A stretch of 64,000 nucleotides of DNA from Dallia pectoralis (Eukaryota > Chordata > Actinopteri > Esociformes > Umbridae). The DNA lies in NCBI GenBank assembly GCA_029465975.1, contig CM055748.1, positions 2,280,891 through 2,344,890 on the forward strand, given 5' to 3'. Below, in pieces: positions 13,314 to 26,890 of this stretch (positions are counted from its first letter, which is position 1; the number at the start of each line of letters is the position of its first letter). A program made the position numbers and the translations under genes. The notes under the pieces were generated by a model, which did no database searches, was not told the DNA's origin, and saw nothing but the letters and a program-made list of their open reading frames with translations.

Positions 13314-15319
13314 TTCCTCTAGCTACATTTGGTGCAAAAAAAATTACAACTCTACTGGCTTATGCGTCACTTAACTTGGATCTACAGTACTTGTTAATTG
13401 ATTTTTGGACGAGTTTCAGTTCATTGTAGTCAATTCCCCACTAACAGTTCTCAGAGAAATAGGTTGAAATTTGTCCTGTTGTTCTCCGTCCTACAGTTGC
13501 GCTGTAAAATGAAACTCATCCACTTAAAATGGCTGACTGTCTTCTCCACAGAGAGAAGGGGCGGGGTATTCCGAAAGTGACGATATAAAACCACGTTCTA
13601 ATACGTTCCTCACGGAAATACCCGAACAACGCGTCAATTACTGAGTAGCTGTGTGCGATGGGAAGTTCGGCTATTTTTGCTGACTCGAATCGTGCATTCT
13701 GGCATTTCAGTGAGTAATGCCCAGAGCCCCCCTCCCGATCGAAAATTTCATGATTCACTTGAACGAAAAAGTTAAATACTCAGTTGTTTGTTTGTTTTGA
13801 GTGTTTTATTATGGAAACCCACCCAAATCACTGGCCTAGGGTTATAGTTCCTTGTTTCAGATGATGACACTGAGCGAGATGAGAACTTCTGGCCAGCCTT
13901 GTGGACTCAAAGTCAGGCAAAGGAATTCAAAAGCAGAAATCCTCGGGTTAGAGTGGAGAGAGACAAGGTTAGGTAGATATCAGCGCACATGCAAAGCTGA
14001 TATAAACACCTGGAATTCATAAAGTCAGTGACTATGCAAATGAGAGTGGAAAAGGGGTTTAGATACAGTAATATAAACTAGAGAACGAGTCCTGAGATTA
14101 GCATAACTATGGTGCAAGCAAGACCACCCACCTAGCTTGTATTATTCTCCATTTAATAACTGTTATATTCATTTACCCAAACAAAACCTTAGCACTAACA
14201 AACATATCGTTAAGACAATCCGTAATTGAATAAATACAGTTGGAACAAACATTGGCCTGGGTTGCGTTCACTACACACTTGGCAGAATGACAATCAGCTG
14301 CAGGGTTGTGCAGATGTGGGTAGAACCCTCTCTGCTAAAAGCTTCTCTTTTACATACGCATTACATCAACCCGACCCTCTCCATACCAAGTCCAATATAA
14401 ATGGCTAAACTGTACACCGATCAGCTCAAGATGTGAGAAGCAGGAGTTCCCTTTAGTTTTTTTTCTCATAACCTAGAACCAACTGGAATAGGAACAGGTG
14501 GCTGACCCCAAACCAGCAGTTAGTAACAGTTTCTGTCAAGCCGGGGCCCTTTGCATTGCTGAAGACCAGGATGTCCTTACTTGGATCAAGGTTAAACCTG
14601 AGTAAATACGCTATATATAAAACAGACATTTTCAACTGTGAAAAACTTTGACAGAGCCTACAAAGAAAACAAGACAGCTCGAACCTATGCCTGAATCTCC
14701 TGTTTCAGTTTTGACGCAATTTAGAAGCTATAGAACAGGGGAGAGCAAACGTTTCAGCTCAGGGGCCACATCAGGACTTTGGAATTAAACGGAGGGCCGC
14801 AACAAAACCAGTCCATGAAATGTGTGTCAATGTGGACAAGAGTCAATGCACTATAGTCTAACCATTTGGGACCTTTTCTTAATTTAGAATATAAGTATTA
14901 GACTTTTTGTGTTGGGTTTTTGCGTAGAACAGTTGACATCTATTTAGTATGCAGATAGCCGAACACATTGATACATACAATAACAACATAACATGGGCCA
15001 TAAAGATAGATGGAGAATGCTTTCCTATATATTTCGCATTATAGCATCGTATGTAAGAGGAGCGCCACAACACATGTTAGTGTTTGATTTAGTTATTAAC
15101 ATATTTAGATCAACGTCCCCACTAAATGTTTTAGTGCGCCTATGTTGTTCGTGGTTAAAACACATCTATTATGATGACCAGTATCAGTCTCTATTCTTCT
15201 CTATGAGACACCTACACGACGTCATCATCGAGCGTCCGTTCAAATCAGCGACAGCGGGATTTTAGCCGGGACATATTAATCCCTTTACTGGTAGATGTCG
15301 ATAAATACACCAGTTTGAG
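13314..15319. promoter_or_regulatory. Divergent spacer with zc3h4 and sae1 promoters
   Basis: Head-to-head spacer of 2.0 kb. On the zc3h4 side a GC box (ggggcgggg, 13558-13566) lies about 245 bp upstream of the start codon. On the sae1 side a CRE-like cgacgtcat (15218-15226) lies about 95 bp upstream of the ATG. The middle holds a hAT-like end near 14.74 kb and no gene. Transcription starts are not fixed by sequence alone. Confidence 0.5.
14734..14815. mobile_element. hAT-like terminal fragment
   Basis: The sequence 'caggggagagcaaacg', then 'ctcaggggccacatcagg', then 'ggagggccgc' follows the end of a hAT/Charlie-type family common in fish. I see no matching right end, so it is probably truncated. 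Confidence 0.45.
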
Positions 15320-17090
15320 ATGATAGATATGATTGAGAAGGAAGACTCCATCATTAGCGAGGAAGAGGCGGCTCAGTATGATCGGCAAATCCGACTATGG
15401 GGTCTGGATGCACAAAAGAGGTAGCTTTAAGCTAACGTGGCTACTGTGTTATTTGATTTCATGCATTGTCTTTGTAGGTGGAAACTATTGCTTGTCTGGA
15501 CTATGCAAACTTAACATTAATTTAATATAATCCATGAGTTATACATACACTTGGCCATGATCCTAGGCTTTGTTTACAGAATTCGACTTAACCTCATCCT
15601 GACTGTATTTTCAATGGCATAAAATATACATTTTATTGAATGGTTCCAAGTCCTGATAAAACATTGTCAATGGAAAAAATTACTCCTTACAATGTTTTTG
15701 TCGGTTTATTCATTGAGTGGACATTGTAGCTTTGGCCCACAAGTTACACATCTGCCATAATCACTTAGTCCTTGGCTAGATATGTTATTACTTGGATAAA
15801 GCATTCTAATGTTTACTTAACATGATTTGCCTTAAACGCTTTCTGCTCTCTATTGTATTTGATAGAGCAACATAATAAAGATACTTTACATCTGCTTCGG
15901 TTTTAGACTGCGGGGGTCTCGTGTGCTTCTTGTGGGGCTCAGGGGCCTGGGTGCTGAGGTGGCCAAAAATCTCATTCTGGCTGGAGTGAAGGGGTTAACC
16001 CTGCTTGACCATGACCAGGTAGGGACAGCAATACACACAACATGGTGGTGAAAGAAATGGGTAAGGTGTATGTTACTAAAGAAGAGTTTCACCACTAAGA
16101 ACATCTCAGGACAACATTAGATAACAGAAATGACACACAGTCATTTGGAGCCTCTAATAATATCATGTTGGTTGCTAGGTAACAGAAGAGTCTTGCCGAG
16201 CCCAATTCCTAATCCCCGTAAGTGCTCAGGGCCAGAACCGAGCCCAGGCCTCCCTGGAGCGAGCCCAGTACCTCAACCCCATGGTGGAGGTCAAGGCAGA
16301 CACAGACCGGGTCGAGGACAAACCAGATGAATTCTTCCTTCAATTTGATGCGGTAAGTAAAGTAGTGCATGGCAGTCTTTTATCCTATGGGTATTTTGTG
16401 TGATGTGGGCTATGGGGCTATGTTAATACTGCTTCGTGGCCGTGGGTGACTGTTTTAAATGTGTTAAAATAGTTTTTTGGTTTGAATCCAGCATGGGCAA
16501 ACAGAGAGACTGAAACAAACCATTTCTATGTGCACCCACACACTGTACTGTACGGAAGCTGTGATTCACTTCAAAATTTATTTCAACCTTACAACATCAT
16601 GTCCAACCTCAATAACCGTTTACATCACACTTCCTGTCTTTCACATACCAGCGCTTAAATGCTGGGCAGGGTTACGCCTTTTGTTCTTGATTTTCTACAG
16701 TTACAGTAAACAGCCACTAGGTGACACTATTATACCACATCGCTACAACATTCCACTAAGGGCAGTTATATTAAAAAAATGTTTTACTGTGGTGACTATA
16801 AGGAACTTGGATGGTTAAAAAACACATTAATCCTAACTATTTCCCAAAGACATGTTGCTGATATTGTCCATTGCAATGAGTAACCATTAACAAATGTGAA
16901 TCTTGAAAATAAATACATTTTGCTAATATGCTATGTATAGCTACAACCGTCAAACTAGCTTTAATGTTAACGAGAAACAACTGTGGTTCATATTTACAGT
17001 ATTGTTTTCCATTTGTTAGGGGTATTTATCCCAGATTTTAAATAATGGTGTATATCGTGTTAGAATGGGGGTAAAATGGCCTCCTGCGTA

Positions 17091-17139
<49 letters not shown>

Positions 17140-20100
17140 TATATAGATATATTAGATATATAGATATATATTTCTTTAACTTCTCTGTCCTGCTGATAAG
17201 TAGAAATGTAAATGTCCTACATTTGGTTCCAGACACAACAAAGCAAGCTGTCTGATCGAAATTCATAGCTATCCTCTCAATCAAAGCACCACTTTCCAGT
17301 CTGACTGCGGCAGCAGAGAAAAAGGTGGATGTGTCCCAGAGGGAGTGCTAGTGGAAGTTTAGGAGGAGGGGGAGAGTGAGGAGGTGGTGGAAGGAGGGGT
17401 GGTGAGGTAGTCTGTGATGTAGACCCTGCCAGATATCAATGTCTCTCTGTTACTTTAGCTACTGTAAAGGTACTGTTTAAGTTTCTTGAATGCCAGTGGA
17501 TGCCATTGCTCCTCTTAGACCGAGCTTTGGGTTGAAATATTGATATGGATTAAAGCTTTGATCCCGTGAGGCTTTGCATGCGTTTTATTTTTAGACTTTT
17601 TGAGACAATTTCAAAGAAGCAAACATAAAAACGCGCATGCTTTCCACTGCGTATTGCTTTGCGCTCACTGTCATCGTCTCTGACACAACCACACACCAAA
17701 TGCATGTCTGTCACGTCTCTTGTCTCTTCACCTTCCTCCAGACCAATTTGCCCCCTTTAGCTGCCAGTTCTTTTCACTACCTCTCCTTTTCGCCTTTCAT
17801 ACATCGTAGATTTACATCTCTATTCGCATAATCTTCGCCAGAGGCCATAACGAGAAGGTGCCCAATCTGCACTTTTTCAAATAGAAGAATGTTTTGGACA
17901 GAGAGACAGAGTGAACGGACGGCTTGTCTGGTTGCTACAAAGCCCTGTCCCCCCAGGCCTGTTTGTGCCAGCACTTCCCAGTTCCCACTGCCAGTCCCGG
18001 CTAACGAACAAACTACACCAGCAGAGGTAGTCAACACATTCGAGCCAGGGGATCTGTTCCTCTGTTTCTGCTGCCAAAGCCACAACAGAGAACTGGCCTT
18101 TCCTTAACTGGCAACTGAAAGACTGCCATGTATCTTAAGTCCTTTTGGCTTTTTCTCTGGCCTGTCTGTCGTTTATCCATGTATCTTAAGTCCTTTTGGC
18201 TTTATCCCTGGCCTGTCTCTTGTTTGCAGTTGTACAGTGACCTAGTAAATGAAGCGTACTAGTCTGTTGTAATCAGCCCTCCCCCATACCAAGTTGTCAG
18301 CCTATCGACAAAACAACATGTCGGCAATGTAGCGAACCCGATGCAAGATGCTGGCACATCCCAGTGTTGTTGTACTCTGTGTACTGGGACCTCTGTGTAC
18401 CATTCACCCATGTCACAGAGGTCACAGGGGGCTGTCAGTCAGTCAGCTGGCCGGCACCCCTTATCTCTTGCCAAGTGTGGGGTGTGCTGGGGTTGGCCTC
18501 GAGGATAAGATGGACCCAGCCCAGTGGTCAGTTGTTTTGTACGGCCAAAACTGTTCCCCACCCTGTTCAGGCAGAACACACTGGTTAAAGCCATAGATTC
18601 ATCCCATCAACCAAAATGGCATATTGTGTTAATGAAATGTTTGGTGTTAAATAAAGAATTGGGGAAGGTTGATTTGGGGTGCGGGTTCTCAACCGCTGAA
18701 TGGAAATTCTTAGCTGGAGGAGGAGGTTTGTTTACGTCCTTAGTTGATTGTTAATTATTAGACATGTAGTTAGCATCATGTTATTGTCCTCTGATATGAT
18801 AAACATGTAGTTAGCATCATGGGACTGTCCTCTGATTTCATTAACATGTAGTTAGCATCATGTTATTGTCCTCTGATATGATGTACATGTAGTTAGCATC
18901 ATGGGACTGCCGTCTGATTTCATTAACATGTAGTTAGCATCATGGGACTGCCCTCTGATATGATGTACATGTAGTTAGCATCATGGGACGTCCCTCTGAC
19001 TGTCCTCCTCCATGTTTTGCTCAGGTGTGTTTGACAGGCTGCTCCAGGGATCTGATGGTGCGTGTGGACCAACTCTGTTCCCAGAACAACATCAAAGTGT
19101 TCTGTGGTGATGTATTTGGTTACCATGGATACATGTTCTCTGACCTTGGCCTGGAGCACAACTATGTTGAGTAAGTTCTGTGTGTGAGTGTGTAGGTGTG
19201 TTTGTCTGTGTATAAATTATTATTGATTTGTCATCGATGTTAATCTGTGTCATCAATGGTTTTTATACTGGCTATAGGGAGAAGCCAAAAGTAGTTAAGC
19301 CCAAAAAGGAGGAGTCCAATGATAACGATATGCCTAAAGCCAAGAAACCGAAGGTTGACCCCAATGAGACCACCATGATCAAGAAGGTAAATGTGGATCC
19401 ATACTAGTTAAGTCAGGGTTTCATCCGTGTAATGATGAATCCCCCAATACATCCGTTCACATACTTGTTCTTCACGTCTCCTTTGAGCAGACGGCCAGCT
19501 TCTGCTGCTTTAAAGATGCTCTGGAAGTGGATTGGACCAGTGAGAAGGCCAGGAGCAGTCTAAAACGCACTCCTGTGGATTACTTCCTGCTTCACGGTAA
19601 CTCCCTGGCTTCAATTTCAATGGTTCATTTATTTTATTTTACTCTGATTGATTTTTTAAAAATAAAATAATTTTGTAGTACCATGTTAATTTGCTTGCAG
19701 AATCTGTTTAAAAAAAGGTTTTACAGATTGTAGAAATGAAGCGGTCTGGAAACGTTCATATTCCCATGAATATTCAGAGAAGGAATGTAACAACACTACG
19801 ATAAAAGGGGAATATGTAACATCACATTACAAAAACGTCTAAGTTATCTATTAAAAAAATAGGATCTGGCATAAAAACTTCTAAGAGTTCACTAGATTTA
19901 TAGTCACCGTTCGTTTTGAATTCAATTGATGTTGTGCTTATTGTGCTCTGTGGCTAATTTAAATAAGCCTCAATTGAATTATAGCCCGGTACATATAGCC
20001 TGGTAGCGTCGTGCTAAAAATGTTAATAGATGCACTTTGTGTTATCATCAACATCACCCAAAAACCACCCACTCCCTTCCTGTTTTGTTTGTTGTAGCAT

Positions 20101-22427
20101 TTCACTGTGTTGTTCTATTTTGGCTGTCCTCTATTATTGAGTTTTTATTAGCCGTCACCTGGTTTCATATGTAGTCCATACACAACGCTATTTCCATCAC
20201 AGACCATCCATGGCCAGTCATGTGTATAGAGCTTTAACAGAAACCCTACCCCATCCAGCCCATGTTCTCTATATTTATATAACAGCCGGAAAGGAAATTA
20301 AACTGTTATTCTGTTTTTCAGACGCGTCAGCCGACATTTGGGTTTTATAATTAGGTCTAGACTTCGCGTTAAACTCTCGACTGAGCTGCACTTGGGGAAG
20401 TGATGCTTCCTTTGTGACAGTCTGTGTTACAGCTCCTCTGTATCTAAGGTTAGGCCGTCTCCTCTTTGACACATCTCCAGGGGGTCGGAGGAGGACGTGA
20501 GGGTGCAATATGAGGACACTTGACTCCCGCATCTCTGTTGAGCCAGTCGTTGAGATAACTGTGAGAGTCCGTTGGTGATATTTAAGGGCTATGATTTAGT
20601 GATCGGTGGCGTGTGAAATGTCAGTCTAGTGGAAATAGCAGTAGGCGCGCTGAGCTCCACGATATGGTTGATGGATAGCTTTTTTTTTTTTTTACAGTGA
20701 GCCGGGCCTAGGGCACTGTAGGGTGCCTGAATACGTCATCCATATTAAGTTTAGACTCAAACCCACATCCTCCTCCTATTGACACATCTGTAAGTCTCAC
20801 ACAGGATGGGTGTAGTACTAAACTGAAAAGACATGAGTCACTGGTGTCTGATCACTGCCGTGACGAACAGATGAAGACCTGCCATTATCAGATATGATGT
20901 TTGTTGGCACAACACAACAAATTTGCCAATAGTCTGTGGCGCGACCCAGATAAGGATCTGATTGCACACCGTTTCCACCAGATGATCGGCCTGTAATTTG
21001 AACACATTCTGTGCGGATGGAAATTGTTGCTGTGTTATGAAGTGAAGACTGTGTTTTCCAGCACATCTTCTTCACTCATTCTAGCGTCTCTTTTCTCTCG
21101 CGCCCCCCCTCCCCTCTTCTATCCCTGCTGTCTCTCTCCGATCCTCTCCTATTTTCCCTCCCCATTCTCCCCCCGCTGCCACAGTGGTGCTGAAGTTCCG
21201 CACAGACAAAGGGCGCGACCCCGACCCAGAATGCTTTGCAGAGGACTCGACTCTCCTGAGACAGATCCGTGATGACGTCCTGGAGGCCATGAGTCTGAAC
21301 AGTGAACTGCTGCCCCACGACTTTGTCAGGTGACCACATTCATTCATCCATTAAACCCGTGGCATGTCATGTGCTAGCTGTTCTCTTGTTAAGGCGCTGC
21401 CAGCAACGGGAGATATTTCAGCGTACAGATAACTGCATTTTCAATTCTGAACCGACACAATAATGGCACTGTTATGGATGTGGTGTGTTTCTGTTGGCTG
21501 ACATGTTTTTTTTTTTTGTCATTAGCTACTGCTTCTCTGAGATGGCCCCTGTTTGTGCTGTGGTGGGGGGAGTGCTGGGACAGGAGGTGGTCAAGGTGGG
21601 CGTACCCCTTTTCTTGTTTTGGTGTTGATGCCAGTGTACCGGGCTAACATTACATTTGTGAGTTTAAATGCTGCCTGTCTGAGTGGATGCATGTTTCAGC
21701 CTTCCACTTTCCCAGGCCCGCCGTGGTTGGTTTTGGACAGAAAGTAAATCTCCCAACACTTATGCTGCTGGTAAAAAAAAAACCTAGAGGGAACACTGAC
21801 ACTACTGACCATCAGTGCAAAATCCACACACATACACCACATTAACTCTGGTAAAGGAGACAGAAAGAGAACCATATGACAGCTGCTCTCTCAACTTGAT
21901 TCTGGTTCTAAACCCAAAATATCAGCTGATTTGTTTTGGTTGTCCGGCACTGTGGGGCGATTTTAGATGCCACTGTCAGTCTCACGTTGCATTGGCCAGG
22001 TGAGGTTACGACCTGAACGTTTTCAGCAGGCCAGCTTAGAGGTGACGGTGGTCAGATCCTCTTTTCAGGGGGATAGTGGCCCGGCACCATGCTGCCTGCT
22101 TCCCTGATGAAACGGGATGAAACAGGCTGCGACTGGTCAAGCGATCACTGATCACACAGCAGACCGTGAACCCCACGATCAGGCAGTGGAGCAGACGGTA
22201 AAACCATGAACGATGTCTAGGAAAGCTGCGGATGCCTCAAAGAAAATCAGTGTTGGACTTGACAGATGGTTGTGCGTGTGTGTTCTTTTAGCTGGTATTA
22301 AACTGTGTGTTTGTGTGTGTGTGTGTGTCTACAGGCTCTTTCCCAGAGAGATGCACCACACAGGAACTTCTTCTTTTTTGATGGTATGAAGGGCAGCGGG
22401 GTGGTGGACTACTTTGGCCCAAATTGA
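15320..22427 (+). CDS. sae1: SUMO-activating enzyme subunit 1, 9 exons
   Basis: Regulatory subunit of the heterodimeric SUMO E1; with UBA2 it adenylates SUMO and passes it to UBC9 in the nucleus (known). Exons: 15320-15420, 15907-16018, 16179-16352, 19025-19170, 19278-19386, 19491-19596, 21185-21329, 21526-21595, 22335-22427. All are GT-AG with matching phases; 1,056 nt, 351 residues plus stop (human 346). Landmarks: EEEAAQYDRQIRLWGLDAQKR at the N-terminus; Rossmann motif VLLVGLRGLGAEVAKNLILA; TGCSRD; GDVFGYHGY; a charged Lys-rich linker in exon 5; LKFRTDKGRDP; YCFSEMAPVCAVVGG; C-terminal NFFFFDGMKG...YFGPN. A second in-frame ATG at 15329 would give MIEKED, closer to mammalian MVEKEE, so either start is possible. 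AATAAA at 22677-22682 is the likely polyadenylation signal. Confidence 0.97.
17091..17172. repeat. (TA)n microsatellite
   Basis: A (TA)n run followed by interrupted tatatagata copies, in sae1 intron 3. Confidence 0.95.
18118..18232. repeat. Tandem duplication of about 55 bp
   Basis: Two copies of 'catgtatcttaagtcctt', then 'ttggctt...cctggcctgtct', side by side in sae1 intron 3. Confidence 0.85.
18757..18998. repeat. 40-bp minisatellite upstream of sae1 exon 4
   Basis: Six copies of a unit of about 40 bp (core acatgtagttagcatcatg, then ggactgtcctctgat). It ends about 25 bp before the acceptor of exon 4 (19025), where the branch point of that intron should lie. Confidence 0.9.
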
Positions 22428-23690
22428 TCCAATGCATTCCCACCGAAAGAGACATGCGCTTGGGATGAGGTCTGCAGTCACATGTCCAAGAACACGAAAC
22501 TGCGTTGGATAATAAGTTGTCAATCAAATGTTTTATCCAACAACCCATGTATTTACCTCAGCTAAAACTTCAACCGATTTGTCATTATATGGACTACGCC
22601 CTAAAGAATTTCTCTTTTCTTTGTTGGCTTATGTCGACCGGTGTTTCATGAACGCAGTTGGATTTTTACATTTTGTAATAAAAAATATTGTGTGAAGTAT
22701 TTGTCTTTGTGGCCTTCAATCTATAATACAAGATGGTGATCTTTGACAGGTCAATAGTTGTGTACAATTGAGGAACGGTGTCACGTCCACAGGCCTGGTG
22801 TCATGGTGTCACAGCTGGATAAAAGCAGGTATCGTTCTCCTGCAGCATCCTCAAAACAAAGGGAATTGCTTCAAATCCCTCAGACTTGCCAAACAAGCTC
22901 TTAAGATGGATGTTAAGTGCCACCGCAAATTGTTTTTTGTTTTATGCCACCCAGATCAGGGTAATTTCCTCAACTCTCCCTACATTACAGTCTGTCAGGG
23001 AGTTGGAAGGACCAGTATTACCAGTTTGTGTGTGGTACGTTAAGGGGGGCGGTGACCACAGAGAAATTGACACGTCACTGACTTCTCCTCATGCATGTTA
23101 ACAGGGTTATTTTTGTCTAAAATTACTATGGTGTGGTGAAAGTGGTGAGCAGTTTTGAATTTATTTTTTATAAGTGTTTTTGTTGGTATGTCATTAAACC
23201 TAGATCTGTCCAGTGCAGAGAAGTGTCTGTGTTTTTAAAGTAATAGACAAAGCGGAATCTACACCGTTCATTTTTGTATGTCTCTCAGATGTTGAAGAGG
23301 AAAAACAGGCGTTTTGATGATATAATTAGCAGCACACATCCAAGCAGCATTACACACACACACACGTATGTGTTTTACATTTGTAGTTGCCCAAAATGTC
23401 TCTGTTCTTGTGATGTGTTACCTGATACTGCCCCGCACGTTATCTAGATATGGTTTGTCACACTCCAGATCACCATGACATTCTAGACACCAGTCATCAG
23501 GTGATGCACCGCTATTGGTAATGTAATAGGATCCACGCAGTATAATACATCAACCCTGATGGGTTTTGTTTTCTGTAAACCACTAGCCATAGTTGTATTG
23601 TATTAACCACAAGCTACAGATGGTCACTATGAATCAGATTTTCTAACAATGTGGACTAAAAGTATACACGCCAGCACAAGCTTTTTTGAT
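22428..23690. other. sae1 3' UTR and convergent spacer
   Basis: Holds the sae1 3' UTR, with AATAAA at 22677-22682, then about 1 kb with nothing recognisable, before the convergent 3' end of bbc3. Confidence 0.6.
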
Positions 23691-23698
23691 TTTATAGC

Positions 23699-25009
23699 TT
23701 TATTGTAAAAAAAAAAAGAAATCTACAAAAAGTGATGTTGAAAGTTCACAATAGAAAAGTGAAAAACAGCAAATGTACCCTGCATGAAACTGAAAAAAAA
23801 AACATGGAGCTACTTTACAGTACGTTTGCTCCAACCCTCTTTGAGGGAGTGCTTTGGTGAACTTAACCATAAGAAGTTAAAGCCACCACAGGAAGTAGAC
23901 CATGTCACAACACACACCACAGGATGTCATGAGGAAGGTGCTCAATACACCAGTTGCCAGCAAAAAAATTATAATTGGGTATTCTCACAGATTATTTTCT
24001 CACTGAAATAATGACATTGCAAAAAATGCGCTCTTCAAAGAAGAAATTAACAAAAAACTGAAACGTCAGTAATGTTAAGGCCATAAGTGATTAAGTATGG
24101 CAACACAGATATTTAGATTAGATTTTATCCATCATAACATTTAACGTTTTTTTTTCATGGCAAGTTGGAACTGTTCATGTTTCATGAGTTTTATGTTTCT
24201 CCTACTTGACATGCAAAATGACGGGGCAAATCATTATCAATCACAATTGCTTCTTGTTGGACTCTTGACATCTTTCTAGAAAATGTTCAATGTTAAATCT
24301 CTTTGTAATGCTTTGGAATTAAAGGGTGAACGTAGATAAACTTTTACAAACTGGTTACGGAAACTTTAGTTTGAAACCACATCGTCCTTCGTGTGACAGA
24401 AAATAAAAATATTTTTGTCCAGTTATTATTGTCTATTGACAGTTACTTCCAAGCCTTTTCAGTGGGGTTTTAAACACAAAGTTATGTTAGTGTGGAAATT
24501 AAAAATAAATTAAATTACATAAAATAACAGGAAAAAGCAAATAATTACATTGAAAAGGCTGTACAATATGGTTACTGTCCAAAAATTATTATTGGTCTTC
24601 ATTGTCTTTTCACAAACTGCAATACATTTTCTGCATTATACAATGGAGGGACAATTTAATAAATGTAATAATCTTTACAAATTATCCAAATAGTAAAAAA
24701 AAGATAATCATCTTGATAATCATGTTGTAACCAGAAATACAATCTCAAATCCACTGGATTGAAATATCCTACAAACGGCTTCCAATTGTTGGTCCAAATA
24801 CAAAAAAAAACTGCACATACAGCAAGTCTTCCAACACAGAAAACTTACATTTAAGTACTTTTATAGTTCATTTAAATCTCATTAATTGACAACAGGTCTT
24901 CAGTCAGAGGAGTGACCAAGATGGCTGGCTGCTCCATACCAGGCAATCATCTCTAATCAATCCATATATATATATATACACATACACATATATACATATA
25001 TATACACAC

Positions 25010-25052
<43 letters not shown>

Positions 25053-25999
25053 TATACATATATATATACACATATACATATACATATATACACATATACA
25101 TTTATATATATATATACAAACAACAGTTAACACTGGTAATAACAGTGGGGGTCCCCCAGCAGTGCAACATCTCAACCTAAAGCCTCCCATCATCTAGTGA
25201 CGGGAGCATACAGAATTTAGTCTGTGTGTGTCTGCGATTGTGTGTGTTTATGTGTGTCTGTGTGTGTCAACCACGACCCACAATGCAACCACTGACTGTC
25301 CTGAGGATAGTGTAGGTCATGTTGGAGAGAGAAAGATAGAAAGGCACAGAAATTACAATGAAATTTGCATACACAGGAAGTTCTATGCACAACGGCTGGC
25401 ATTTTCCGCCAGGTCAAGACGGTCTCGTTAGAAACCACGGGTCTCACCCAATCCTAGTGCCCATCCTACAGCAGGTCCCATAATGCCACAGGACTCACCA
25501 CGGCACCAAGCGTGGCTCACCCAGCCTTACTCGGGCCCTTCGGTACCCGCATCACATTTGAATTTCTCCCCCTGTACACGACCTCAGTAGGAAGGCCAAC
25601 ACACAGTATGAGCACCATCGGTCCCATGGTTGAGTACGGCCTTCACCTTGCCACCACAACCAAAACGCACAGTTAACTCTGTCTCCCAAAACCGTCCTTC
25701 ATAGTTCACCTCACCACCCGACCCTGTGCTTCAGAGTTCCCGTTGCCTCCGCGCCAGACCAAACATTTTACCTCCGTTTCACAGTTCCTCGAGGCCAATA
25801 GAAGCACACACACACGACCCCACGCTGTCTGGGAAACCCGACCGGTGCCGAATGCTACACCAACCGCTCGCAAAGAAAGAGAAGAAACAAAACTATTTAT
25901 AAGATGTACAAAATACACAAAAGTGGTCCGTCCTGCGGATTGGGTGAATTCTGAAGCAGTCTCTTATCGGTCCAGTAGTGGGCGCCGGCGCGCCGGAGT
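23699..25999 (-). other. bbc3: Probable 3' UTR of bbc3
   Basis: Sequence downstream of the bbc3 stop on the minus strand, AT-rich from 23.7 to 24.9 kb. A minus-strand AATAAA at 23699-23704 could be its polyadenylation signal, giving a UTR of about 2.3 kb. It includes the TA/CA microsatellite at 24.96-25.12 kb. The extent is inferred. Confidence 0.4.
24960..25119. repeat. (TA)n/(CATA)n microsatellite
   Basis: Mixed TA, ACATATAC and CACATATACA repeats of about 160 bp. Tyr/Met/Ile/Cys-rich frames across it are repeat artefacts. Confidence 0.95.
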
Positions 26000-26091
26000 C
26001 TATATCAGCCGGTACAGAGTGCTGAGGGTATCCGACAAGAAGTTGAGGACTCCTAGATACAGACCTCTCCAGTCCTGCCGCTGGGGAATGT

Positions 26092-26138
<47 letters not shown>

Positions 26139-26846
26139 CAAGCAGAGAAAGAGAGGGAGAAATAGAAAGAGAGAAAATTAGTCTTTGGCCCCAACATGTC
26201 TATGTATTTTCACCTAAAATCATCTGAAGTAACATTTGTTGATTAAGTAACTTTGGAAAGGTGTGAACTAATTAGAACAAAATGGCAGCTACATGAATGA
26301 CGTTTACATTGTTGCTGGGGATATTATCGCATGTCAATCTGTGTGTGTGTGTGTAAATGTGTACAGTGTGCCAGTCAGAGGTGAGGCAGTCCCAGACAAA
26401 CAGTCTACTCAACTAAGACAGACACAGTCGGCACATTGCCTGTCAACAACTCCTCTGAGTCACTTGCTAAAAATAAACCAGCTCTTTAGTAACAGATAGA
26501 GGTGGAAAAAAAGAGAGTGAGAGGGAGGGAGGGAGAGAGATTGTGTGAGTATTACTATACTTGAGAAGATCATGCAATCACATTATTGTTGCCCATTGAA
26601 ATTCAAAATACAACATTTATCTTGGGGTTAAAGATAGGTGATTATCGTGGCATCTTCAAAACATTAATCAGTGCAGCTGGAAAGCTCATTAATGTCCATC
26701 TGTATCATATAAGGGAAAAGCACAAGCGAATGATAATTCTATTAAATAGGATTAATTGTGTTGAGAACCACTGACCAACAAACACAGTCAGGGAGAGGAG
26801 GTCACAAGACAGACGAACAGCTCTCATCAAGAGACACAGAGAAGAG

Positions 26847-26890
<44 letters not shown>

